Part shown: piece after piece, positions 45,437 to 55,600 of the stretch
How the letters are laid out: every line of letters starts with the position of its first letter
Position numbering within the stretch: the first letter of the stretch is position 1
Assembly: GCA_010645155.1 (NCBI GenBank)
Contig: JAAGOF010000271.1
Span: forward strand, 326,146-390,145
DNA from: Tigriopus japonicus
Lineage: Eukaryota; Arthropoda; Copepoda; Harpacticoida; Harpacticidae
Direction of reading: 5' to 3'
Length of the DNA: 64,000 bases
The notes under the pieces: generated by a model
Database searches by the model: none
The model's input: the letters and a program-made list of their open reading frames with translations, nothing else
Told to the model about the DNA's origin: nothing
Made by a program: the position numbers and the translations under genes

Positions 45437-45503
45437 CAGGGATACTCATCCGCTTACTCCTTTACCTTTGAAGGTATTTTCAAAGTCAGCATCATAAACC
45501 CTG
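45437..45503 (-). promoter_or_regulatory. Candidate SECIS element in the PRXL2B 3' UTR
   Basis: About 100 nt after the PRXL2B stop, the minus strand reads AUGA (45495-45492), then a 12-nt arm, then an A-rich apical loop, a 12-nt return arm and GGAG (45460-45457). The upper stem CUUUGA/UCAAAG is perfect with an AAAUACCU loop, so the conserved AA falls 12 nt after AUGA, as in type 1 SECIS folds. The lower part of that stem has three mismatches. Below the core, CAGGG (from 45503) can pair with CCCUG (ending at 45437), although the 3' internal loop is long. A weaker alternative core overlaps at about 45495-45530. This would let the ribosome read the UGA at 46534-46536 as selenocysteine. Confidence 0.45.
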
Positions 45504-45592
45504 AAAATTCCTCAGGTTATCAATCATCAGAAGCCCTTCTCTCGACATACATTAAAAATTTATCATTTTGATGTGGAAGGTGCAAAAACATT

Positions 45593-46720
45593 TTACGTCC
45601 AGGCCTCGGTGGAAGTGATATCTTCGGCAGTGGTCACGGGTTCATCCTCAATTCCAAGAGCTTTGAGAACCTCGGCGTTGCTGACGTGATCCGGGGCGTC
45701 TTGTTGTACATAAGTGAGCAAAGTTTTCGTTCCTCCTACTTCAACCACCAACGCCCCTCCGTTTTGGAAGCCATCACCCTTCATGTTCCCACCCAAGTTC
45801 AATTTCTTGGCCTACGTTAAGGAGAGTTCCATTAGTTGGTCGTTTAGAAAATCGTAATCTCATAAAAATATCTGAATTTTGGTCCACATCAACTTGTGAA
45901 AATGAGAACATTCGAGGAAATATCAAGGTTGTTTCATTGATATCTCTATCTAGTGGATCATCCCAAAAATCCATGGATGAGTTTTCGTTTTTTTCTTATG
46001 TGTTCCGATTTTTCTTTTCGTGTAACTTTCACGTATTTCAATGTCATTTTCAGCACACCTTTCATTTCTTTCTTCAATTTTTGGCCTTAATATCCCTTAG
46101 TTAGAATTTAAGCCATGAAGCTATATCGACCTTTCCAAAAACTACATGTTTGATGGAATTTCGTATCCACTTTGGATTAATAGCAAGACAAACAGCCCGA
46201 TTCGAAGGTCGCCTTACCCGTGCTGCAAACTCCCTGGCCTTTTTGGCCAAGACTGCGGGGAAAAGACCCAAGAAGCTCATTCGTTTGAATCCCAGGGCAC
46301 CATAGCTCTTCTTATCCATATCAATAAAGAGTTCTGAAACAAACACATAGTGTCTCGAATTCGGATTGTGGTTTGTTTTCCATTGGTAATTCCATACCTC
46401 CGCCAAAGAATTTCCCTTGGATGAACTCCTCCACGCCCAAAGGCTCCAGTCCCACACCAATCAAACGAACATTGTTCTTGGCGAAGATTGGCAGTAGAGA
46501 GGAGATCTCTCGAGCTGCCAATCGACAGAAAGGTCATCCAAATCGGCGGAAGAACACGATCACACACCGTTGCTCTTTCCATAACTCGCCAAAGGTGACA
46601 TCCTATCAATGATCAGTATTAAGATTAATCGATCCTCCAAACAGAAGCTCGATCATAAGCGGTTCTTACCGGTCCATCAGGAGCCGTTTTGATGGTATTG
46701 TTTGCGATCTTGTCGGCCAT
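45593..46720 (-). CDS. PRXL2B: Peroxiredoxin-like 2B / prostamide-prostaglandin F synthase, predicted selenoprotein
   Basis: Four exons (46670-46720, 46398-46602, 46218-46333, 45593-45811) give 196 residues if the in-frame UGA at 46534-46536 is read as an amino acid; human PRXL2B has 198. All introns are GT-AG and in phase. The family has a thioredoxin fold, reduces prostaglandin H2 and prostamide H2, and uses a CxxC-type redox site. Here the site is FFRRFG-UGA-PFCR, putting selenocysteine at residue 40 and Cys at 43 (UxxC), where the human protein has RRFGCVVCR. Strong family blocks follow the UGA: VRLIGVGLEPLGVEEFIQG, GALGFKRMSFLGLFPAVLA and GGALVVEVGGTKTLLTYVQ. Conservation continues through the UGA for about 156 codons, so it is not a terminator. 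A SECIS-like fold lies downstream. The nearest neighbours, innexin and the membrane-protein gene, are on the same strand. Confidence 0.93.
46534..46536 (-). other. In-frame UGA codon, predicted selenocysteine
   Basis: TGA on the minus strand at codon 40 of PRXL2B, in the position of the resolving or peroxidatic Cys of the thioredoxin-like motif (U-P-F-C). The flanking codons on both sides are conserved, and no splice site removes it. Confidence 0.85.
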
Positions 46721-47099
46721 GTTTCTTTGGAAATTGGAGTTGACTCAGATAATTGCTCCACTCATCTGGGTCTCTCCTTATCTTAAATAATTATGAAACT
46801 TCTCTGCGTCCTACATGATTAACAATTCATACACTAACCGCACGCAAATACAGTTGATCAGCTCATGAAAATGCAGACCCGACATGCACTGTTACTCACG
46901 TCAAGTTACAGGGTGTCCATGGGACCAAAAGACATTACATACTCAACAAGTAACACAATTTCACTTGGAGGGAAATGTATTAGCTAATGTTCTTACATAG
47001 TACCAGATAAAGCCATCAAAAGGTCATAAAAAAAAGGACGGCTGTCATAGGCTTATCTCAGCGGAACGAAGATAATGTCGTGTTTGGAGAAGCCGGACT
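46721..47099. other. Intergenic, PRXL2B promoter side and innexin 3' side
   Basis: There are 379 bp between the PRXL2B start and the innexin stop, both minus strand. No other feature was found. Confidence 0.4.
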
Positions 47100-48266
47100 T
47101 CATACCAAGGCCACTTTTCCGATGGGGTTCATCTCGTAGCGGGAAGATTTCCGCGACGGTCCAAAGTTGTTGGGCTCAAAATCCAGATGATTACTCTCTT
47201 CTTCGTCCAGAGTGAATCTCATGTGTCTGGCCAAGTACTCGAGGGTGGCTTTGAAGCGAGTTTGTTCCAAATTTTTGGCCAATTGAACCAAGACAAACCA
47301 ATCTCCGTAATCCGCGAGACGAATCACGGTTCGAAGCAAATGTTTGGGAGTTCGCGGAGAAAATCCTCGGAGAACCAATAAACGTGGGACTGAGCTCAAG
47401 AATAGGATGATTTCGAAGATGAAGTGGAGCAAGGTGAATAGGAACAGGAAGAGCATCCAAAACCACAAGATCAAGAAAATCTTCTCATTGATCACATTCA
47501 AGGGCATCACACAAACGGCTTGACTTTTTTGCCGACCCCCTGATGGCGAAAAATCGACCCACGTGCATTTCGTAACTCGAGGGAAGAACTTGGACATGGG
47601 ATGGAGGCCATTATTGGTGCCAGGATCATGATTGAGCACTTGAGATCCATAGGTGATGAAAGCCCCTCCCAAAAATGAATCCATGAGATAGATTTGTAGG
47701 AACACGTTGATAAAGGCCAAACATTCGCATAAGAAGTACTTCAAGACCAGACATGAGAACGAACCATAATGCGAGAAGAGAAACTCCCCCAAAGCATTGG
47801 GTTTATTCTCATCCTGGTTGTCAGCCAATTTGATCATATTTGCTATCCGCCCATTTTCGGCGTGTTTCCAAATTTTGTAAGGCATGTAGAAAAAAAGAGC
47901 TTGAAAAAACAAAACAAAGCACACCCATTGATAATAGGTATGATGAAGGATCTCATCACTGCCTTCCATCAAGGCCGTGCCAATAACTCCGGGATGAGCC
48001 ATCATACTGGTGTCTTTAGACACTACAGTAGAAGTCCCATGGGTCCAACAATGGGTGTTCAGCACGTCTGAAGGGACATGAGTGTTGTGAGCATAGCAAT
48101 GAATGGGACCGCCGAAAAATTGGGTGGCAGTTGAAAATAAGGAAGCGGCTAAAAGGGCGTAAGCCGTGACGCGATGTAGTGAGAACGTGGTGGACACCGT
48201 GTTCACATGGTCGTGGGAGTGGCTCAAGCCACCTTTGAGGGCCGAAAGTAGTCCGATGAGGGACAT
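47100..48266 (-). CDS. Innexin (gap-junction channel subunit)
   Basis: Intronless frame of 388 residues from ATG 48266. Innexins are four-pass proteins that form gap junctions and hemichannels in invertebrates. The signature YYQW is at residues 111-114 (HHTYYQWVCFVLFFQALFFY), at the start of the second membrane segment, followed by the conserved PYKIWK. Each extracellular loop has its two cysteines: C57 and C73 (IHCYAHNTHVPSDVLNTHCW), and the pair in KCTWVDFSPSGGRQKSQAVC. The third and fourth membrane segments are KYFLCECLAFINVFLQIYL and ILWFWMLFLFLFTLLHFIFE. The N-terminal stretch has an unusual His-rich SHSHDH. The length is normal for the family. Which innexin paralogue it is cannot be told from the sequence alone. 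Confidence 0.95.
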   Translation of the reverse strand: MSLIGLLSALKGGLSHSHDHVNTVSTTFSLHRVTAYALLAASLFSTATQFFGGPIHCYAHNTHVPSDVLNTHCWTHGTSTVVSKDTSMMAHPGVIGTALMEGSDEILHHTYYQWVCFVLFFQALFFYMPYKIWKHAENGRIANMIKLADNQDENKPNALGEFLFSHYGSFSCLVLKYFLCECLAFINVFLQIYLMDSFLGGAFITYGSQVLNHDPGTNNGLHPMSKFFPRVTKCTWVDFSPSGGRQKSQAVCVMPLNVINEKIFLILWFWMLFLFLFTLLHFIFEIILFLSSVPRLLVLRGFSPRTPKHLLRTVIRLADYGDWFVLVQLAKNLEQTRFKATLEYLARHMRFTLDEEESNHLDFEPNNFGPSRKSSRYEMNPIGKVALV

Positions 48267-49361
48267 CTTGGGGGATTTGGAACTCTATATATCTTTAGTT
48301 CAATCACACGGAGCTTCAATGATCAGACACAAACTAGTTGAAAAGCTTGAGTTTGTCACGTGAGCATGAGCTCATATTTGTCATTTGACCGGTTGATCAA
48401 GGCGGGAATAAAGAGTGATAGATCGAGCCTCCTCAAACCCGGGACGAGTTTTCCACTTTTGCTAATTAAGTGCCTGGCATTTTTAAGTCAAATTATATTG
48501 AAAGGGTTGAATGAAGAGACTTTTACCAACAAGTGCTGCTTTTCTTTGGAATGAAGCACTTTGCCTCTCAAACCCATGTACCCAAGGAAGCCCATGGGAA
48601 CTACTATTTTTACAATGCATGGCTCTACGAAAGCAAGTTGGTTGGGTATGCGCTGTCGATTTCTCTTTAAGAGCGAACAGTTTATTGAAGACTCAATCAA
48701 TATGTGGATTGAATGGGGATGGAATATGAAATATTTGGAATAACAAGTACATGAAAGAACTTTGGGAAAATTTTCCCCAAACTTTCAGTTTATAAACTCA
48801 TCAATCGTCAAATGAACTCTCGATTTTTTTGCAAGCCATGCAAGTGTTTTGCAGTTCATACCTAACACTACACTAGTTTTTGTAATATGTTAAGAAAAAA
48901 CTTGGACCTCACCCTAACTGAATTTGGAACTCCCGATTAAGGAAGAAGCGGGAAAAGCCTTACTCTCCCTTGAAATCAAAGCATCATGGGTTAAAATATG
49001 TACAGGACGCGTTTATTTGGCTACAAGCGGAGGTCCTTGGTAATGCCCCGTAACAGTTATTTTGTACATTATTCATTATGGCTGGTTTTCTGTTCCGGAT
49101 TCCGCTGACAATTCTTCCAGACCTGACCATGGGCGTGCTCAGGGGAGAAACAGTAACAATAGTATTAAAGGCTTACTCGTAAAAAATAGAAAATTGAACG
49201 GAAAATAATAGAAAAGTGAGGATTCTCAAAACGGTGTAGGAATATTGGGGTAATACAGTCTTCTGACATATTGGGACCATTTAACAAAGGGGTAAGCCAT
49301 GAGTGAGAATGGCAAGGTTAAAAAGAGGTAAAGATGGAAAATTTTAAGATCTCGGAATCGC
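48267..49361. other. Intergenic, innexin promoter side
   Basis: There are 1.1 kb between the innexin start and the TPRA1 stop. Only short random frames are seen. The innexin upstream region and the TPRA1 3' UTR must be here. Confidence 0.4.
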
Positions 49362-50630
49362 TTATTCATGTTGTCCGCCGGCAAAGTTGTAATTAATCAC
49401 ACTATCCGGACTGGCAATCCCGGTGTTGCGAAGATCCGATTGTGGCACGCGCGAGAACGAATGAGCGCCATGGTTGATCACAATCGGGGTGTTCACTTCC
49501 AAGGACGAATCCATCTGATCCGGTGGGAAATCGTTGTAGGACGATGCACTCGGGTGCATCTCGTCTTCGAAATCGTCGACCTAGAATAAGAAAATATCAT
49601 AGGACACGGATATCTATACATACAGTTGCAATGGATTCTTTCTTACCTGAGCCTTGTAGGAGAAAAGGACTTGCGGCTGAGTCGAACTGAAGAAGGCTCG
49701 CAAGAAAGTGAAGTAGATAACGGGCGGCAAGGTCGTGAAGTAGAAGAACGTGGTCAAATTGACCACGCACAAGCCATTGGACTGACCCACGTAGACCAAA
49801 AGACTTCCTGCGGTTTGAGCCGCATTCAAGATGAGGAGATAACCCACATACCGATAGAAGGAGCGTTTCTGCGGCAACGTCACGAATCTTCGGCACGGCA
49901 AAAACGGCAAAACCAACACGAATAAGTATGTAAATGTGAACAAAGCCGAGCTCAAAAGCCAGAAGAGCATGCCTCCATGACCAAAGAGGTTCATTTGTGT
50001 CTTGGCCACGTGGAAGTTAGGATCCGGATGCCAGAGCTCCAAAACCGTCTGAGTGAACGAGAACATGAACGAGATGACAAAGCTCACCACCACCACTCTC
50101 CGGATTCCTCGTTGAGAGTCCAAATGGCCGGATCCCAAGCCAAAAACCAACACCGACATCTCCGTGGCTAATAAGGAAAACCGTAGAACGATCCACAAGA
50201 CTTTATCCGTGGTGTCACCAATGGGCGTAGCGGCGGAGAGACTCATACTCACGAGACATCGAACCACGGACACCACGGCACAAACCAAAACCAACCCGTA
50301 GAAAGCCGTGAAGATAGGCGTATTGGTGGTTCGCAATTTCAGACGAGCTTTGGGCAATCGAATCAAGAGAAAGCTCAAGAAAAGTACATTGGGAACCAAG
50401 ATGATGATATCCCAAAGCCTCACCCCTGACACATCGGTCAAAGTGGAGTACAAGACCTTCTTGCAAAAGTGCGAATCATCAATAGGAGTGGCCGATGGAT
50501 TGAAGAAAGGATCTTCTTGGAAGGAATCAAAGGCATGATCCGATTTGACCTCCGACAACGAATCGTTGGTTTGGACCAAGCCATCCAAACCGTGGTTTAT
50601 CTCCTCCAATAACTCCTCTCCCGCATCCAT
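49362..50630 (-). CDS. TPRA1: Transmembrane protein adipocyte-associated 1 homologue (TPRA1/GPR175)
   Basis: Two exons (49647-50630 and 49362-49580), separated by a 66-nt intron, give 400 residues. The start is ATG 50630 (MDAGEELLEEINHG), since the upstream open frame has no ATG. TPRA1 is an orphan seven-transmembrane protein; its mouse homologue has been linked to Hedgehog signalling. The order of conserved blocks matches the family: VRLWDIIILVPNVLFLSFLL, TNTPIFTAFYGLVLVCAVVS, VLWIVLRFSLLATEMSVLVF, the FGHGGMLFWLLSS loop, LPQKRSFYRYVGYLLILNAA and TTFFYFTTLPPVIYFTFLRA, ending FFSSTQPQVLFSYKAQV. The C-terminal tail in exon 2 is divergent and Ser/Asp-rich, as in other members. Confidence 0.93.
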
Positions 50631-52631
50631 GATGAATGATGCTTCAAGATGACTTGGCAAATTAGCCAACTAACTTTTTCTTATCAAGTTTTAGAACAAC
50701 GACAAATAGTTTCAGAGTGATTACAACCAATTGCCCTTGACGACAGAGCCGTCAAATTGGATTGGCTGGATCAGGAATTTGTGAAGGGCGTTTTTGTTAT
50801 CGAACCATCCTCCAGAAGGGGGTGAACAGTGGAGTACAGAGAAAGAATGTGCAAGTCAAGATCTTGAGGGTCTTCCGTGAAATCAGGTAGATGGATGGAT
50901 GGACAAGCTCGCATATGTCTCCTTGTTCTTGGTTGCTGCTCTGCTCTCAGAACATGCATGCACAAACTGCATTAGAGTACAAAGCGTACAGTTGTCGGAA
51001 TATTTGCAGACTTAAGGGTCAGAATTGAACGTTGTTTGGGTCAGTTACTCTATTGATTTGGCGAAATATGAGTTTGTTTGATTAAATTTAGGGTCAAATG
51101 CAATCTCAACTGGCTCGAAGAAGGTCATTTTGGTGGCACTGAAGAGCTTTCTTGTACCAAAAAAACAAGGGATTGCACTTTTGGAGCTTGGTGAGGAAGT
51201 TAGGTTGAGAAATGGAATCCATTGAAGCAATGTATCAAAAAATCTACCGAATTAAAGCAATTCCCTATTTTAGGACTAAATCAAGTTTAGGTCAATTTGG
51301 AGGCACATTTGTGTACATAAATAGATATCGTGGAAATTTCAAAAATTTAACATTTAACGTTAACATTTTGGAGATGCTATGCATTTCGATATTGATCTGT
51401 ATTTAGGAGGGTGGGGTTAGATTAACACCTTGTAATAAAAATAATTTGGAAACACTGACAAGAGAGCTTTAGCAAAGATTTATATCAGAGTGACCGTCTT
51501 GCTCAACTTAAAAAATATTTCCTGCAAAAGTATATGATCCTGAAACACACTTCATTCCAATCATGAAATTTATCCAAACATTTCAATGGAATAATCTTCT
51601 TCCTCTTGCTAATCACGTGGAAGTAAAATTTGTTTCATTATAGGTATCAAGTCCTGCAGTTTACGCTCCCGTTAATTTTGCTCTAGATTAAAAAAATGAA
51701 GTTAATCAAGTCATGCACAACCACATGTAGAAAAAAAAGCAAACAAGCACAACATCCCAAAACCATGATTTGACATATTCCGAAAGTGTTAAAGTCGTCT
51801 AACTGGATGACGTCATCAAACGAGACATGTTTATTTGTTGACAGAAAACTAGAAGAGAAGAGATACATACACACATACCGACACTGAAGGCCGGCCTTTC
51901 AACTCCTAACAATCTTTTTTATTGGTGAATGTTATCCTTGATGGGACCATGTTGTGGACCCAAATCTGTCGGATTGGATCATCCGGGTCTAGACTTAAAC
52001 CATGGTCATCTCTGATCTTCAGCAAGTGCTCCATAAATTCTTCAAATCAACCCAAAGAAGGTGAAGCATTGATGAATGACCCTACCGTTTGAGTTCTTAG
52101 TAGATAGTATTACACATGAGATTTGTACGAAACATCATTTAATTTATGTTGACGATTAACAAACAACTTTTAACGGATGTTATCAACGGATATCTATAGA
52201 ATTGTAAGCGTTTTCTGAGGCCAAACCTTGATGTAATTCCACTTCAAACAAGATGCACGCATAGGACTTGTTTCAAAATACTTTGATTTAAAAATACTTT
52301 TGTTATTGACTGAAGTTAGCTTTTAGTTTAGGGCGTTCCTTGACGTAAAATTACTATTCTTATGTAACTGCCGATGAAAAATATGGTTGTATCCAACTTT
52401 GACCGTTGTTCCATATCATGTTTACAACAAAAGAAACTACATATCTAATATGTAGTTCTTTTCCATACAAATCTACAAAAAAGTCTGTTGGCAGACTTTA
52501 TTTTAATTTCCAACCTTGATTATATTTACATGAAGAAAGTGTAACACTCTAAATCACTTAAATTTGCATGGTTAAAGCTGAAGAAAAACATCAAAACTTT
52601 ACCCAGCTTTCGATCTAACAATAGTTTAACA
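50631..52631. other. Divergent intergenic region between TPRA1 and VARS2
   Basis: Two kb between the divergent start regions of TPRA1 (minus) and VARS2 (plus). A VARS2 exon for the mitochondrial targeting peptide may be here. One candidate frame (MVISDLQQVLHKFFKSTQRR, beginning about 52002) has a donor after it, but its phase does not fit the next exon, so it is not annotated. Confidence 0.35.
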
Positions 52632-55600
52632 ATGATTTTAGGTCTCTCCGGTCCATTTCCCTTGAAATATGAATCTCATGAAGTAGAATTAGGTTGGTAC
52701 GATTGGTGGAAGAAACGTGGTTACTTCCAACCTGACTTGAAGTCCAAAGGATCGCATTTCACATTGCTATTACCTCCTCCTAATGTGACAGGCATCCTCC
52801 ATTTGGGCCACGCCCTTAGTACCACCATCCAAGATGTCATTGTTCGACGGTAAATGGCTTACATTGACCCAAAATGGATAAACCACGATTAAGCAACTAT
52901 CCCTTGATTCAGAAAGCGGATGCAAGGTTACAAAGTGAGTTGGATGCCCGGAAGTGATCATGCCGGAATCGCCACTCAAGTGGTGGTGGAAAAGATTTTG
53001 GCCAAAAAGGGCGTTTCTCGACACTCCCTTGGTCGTGAGGAGTTCTTGGCCAAAGTTTGGGAATGGAAACACGAGAAAGGTGGCGTGATTTTTGAGCAAT
53101 TGGCTCGTTTGGGTGCCTCTTTGGATTGGAATCGGACCACGTTTACCATGGACCAGGTCGGTAAGAACGGAACCCATGTTAAAAGAAGAGTTCTTCATTG
53201 GTTTGCTTTTGTCGGATGACAGAATCATAGCGAGGCCGTTACTGAAGCCTTTGTCCAACTATTCGACAAAGGCCTAGTTTATCGAGCTTTGGCCCCAATC
53301 AATTGGTCCACCCAACTCCAATCTGCCATCTCGGACATTGAAGTCGACCATCTGAGCGTTGAAACGAAGACCTCGATTCCAGTTCCTGGTTATGACAAGC
53401 CCGTTGAATTTGGTGTCATGTTTGATGTCGCCTATAAGGTCGAAGGTAATGGTGAATATCTTAGATCATCAGCGAGAAATAAAAAAAAAGGTTTTACTGA
53501 CATCTTTTCAAAACATGTTAGTGGTTCTTTTGGTTGGAAATATTTTTTGGGGGGGTTAATACCATTTGGACCTTTTTTGTCTTTTTTAAGACTACCCTGT
53601 CACTGGAGAATCATTTCTTTAATAAAATGCCGAGCAAATTTTTTTTTCACAAACACAAACTTGTATCTTGCCTTTCGGACATCTTCATATAAAATATGTT
53701 TTAGAACTTTTTCTTCATTCTGATTTTAAAATATTTGTAGGATCGGAGGAAGAAATCATCATTTCAACCACTCGTCCAGAGACCATTTTGGGTGATATGG
53801 CTGTGGCGGTTCATCCGGATGATGAGCGCTATTCCAATTTGGTTGGTCGACGTCTCGTGCATCCTTTTCGGTCAGACACGATCCCCGTTATTGCCGATAC
53901 CTATGTGGATCCTCAATTTGGAACTGGGGCCCTGAAAATCACGCCCGCTCATGATAGCAATGATTTTGATATTGGGCTTCGTCATGGTTTGCCCATGATG
54001 GAAACAATTGACACCAATGGCTCCATAGTCAACTCCAATTCGGACCTGGATGTATGTACATTTCCTCAATCTTAAAGAGATCTTTCCTAAAAATTTATTT
54101 CTAATTTAATTCCAAGGGTTTGCCCAGATTTACTGCCCGTGGTCGAATCATAGATGAACTGAAGAAGCGAGGCTTGTTTCGAGGATCCAAATCTCACGAT
54201 ATGCAAATCCCGATATGTAGTCGGACAGGTGATGTAGTGGAAAAATTGGTTCAGCCTCAATGGTTCATCAGATGTGAGCAAACGGCTGCCAAAGCCATGG
54301 ACGTAGCCTCCAATGGACAGCTCAAATTCCACCCAAACTCTTACCATAATGTTTGGAAGCATTGGTTGGAAAACACCAGGTGAATGGACAAAGGATTGAT
54401 TGCGAGATATCGACACCATTATTCTTGTGCTTTGCTCAAAGGGATTGGTGTGTGTCTCGGCAAATTTGGTGGGGCCATCGAATACCAGTGTGGAAAGGTC
54501 AGGTTAAAGGCCAAGAAGACCAGTGGATTGCGGCACGAAATAAGACCGAGGCCAGAGCCAAAGCAGAAGATCATTTCCAAACGAAAGAGATTGTCCTGAT
54601 TCAAGAAGAAGATGTTCTGGATACTTGGTTTTCTTCGGCTATTTTACCTTTTGCCAATGTTGGTTGGCCTAATATGGTAAGAATTGGATTCTTATTTATG
54701 CTGATGGCAAGGATCAATAGCGATTTTTTTCTAGGAGTCAAATGAAAATGGATTTCCAAACTCCTTTCTTGAAACAGGCCACGACATTCTGTTCTTTTGG
54801 GTGGCTAGAATGGTCATGTTGAGCTTGGAACTCACCTCCAAAGTTCCCTTTCCCGTAATTATACTGATCTATTTGCGTGAATGTATATACTAAACAGGAT
54901 CTATATTTTAAAAATCCATCCTAATGTAGGATGTTCTTCTTCACGGTGTGGTTTGCGACTCTCAAGGTAGAAAAATGTCAAAAAGTTTGGGGAACGTCAT
55001 TGATCCAATGGATATCATTCAAGGAACATCACTGGAGGTGAGCAAAAACTGCTATTGAATTTTGATGATTTTTATATTCGATATTTGTCATTGAATAGGA
55101 AATGTGTCTGGAAGTTCGAAAGGCAAATGCGAACGGTCGAATCAGCGATCAAGAGATGGAAAAAGCTGTGGAAGGAGTCGGGAAGGATTTTCCTGAAGGC
55201 CTTCCCGCTTGCGGAGCCGATGGTCTTCGATTCTTTTTCTTTGTTTACGATATCAAAGGTAAGAAATCATTTCTCAGATAAAAACCCTTCACTTTGGAAC
55301 ACTCTTCGAAGTTTGGCCGTTTCCTCGGGGTTCAAAGGTAGAAGGGGATTTCTCGTGGGTCCACCATAATATCCCAGCCAATCCATGGCCGTTTTCAGCC
55401 CAGGCACACCCAATCCTTTAGTTACAGCCGCATTGGGCGCAATCAATCGATGCTGAAGCTCCCGAGCTTCCTTTAAGGCGTTCTTTTCAACTAGAGACTG
55501 AAGTTGAGACACTTCTTGAGGCAATGCATTGGCTAGAGCGCAAATCCCACCTACTGCACCCACTTGGAGAGCAGCCATGAGGAAGCTAGCAGATCCGGCT

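Noticed and set aside
46101..46460. 119-codon minus-strand frame over PRXL2B exon 3
   Set aside because: It reads through a real intron; only the part within 46218-46333 is coding, in the PRXL2B frame.
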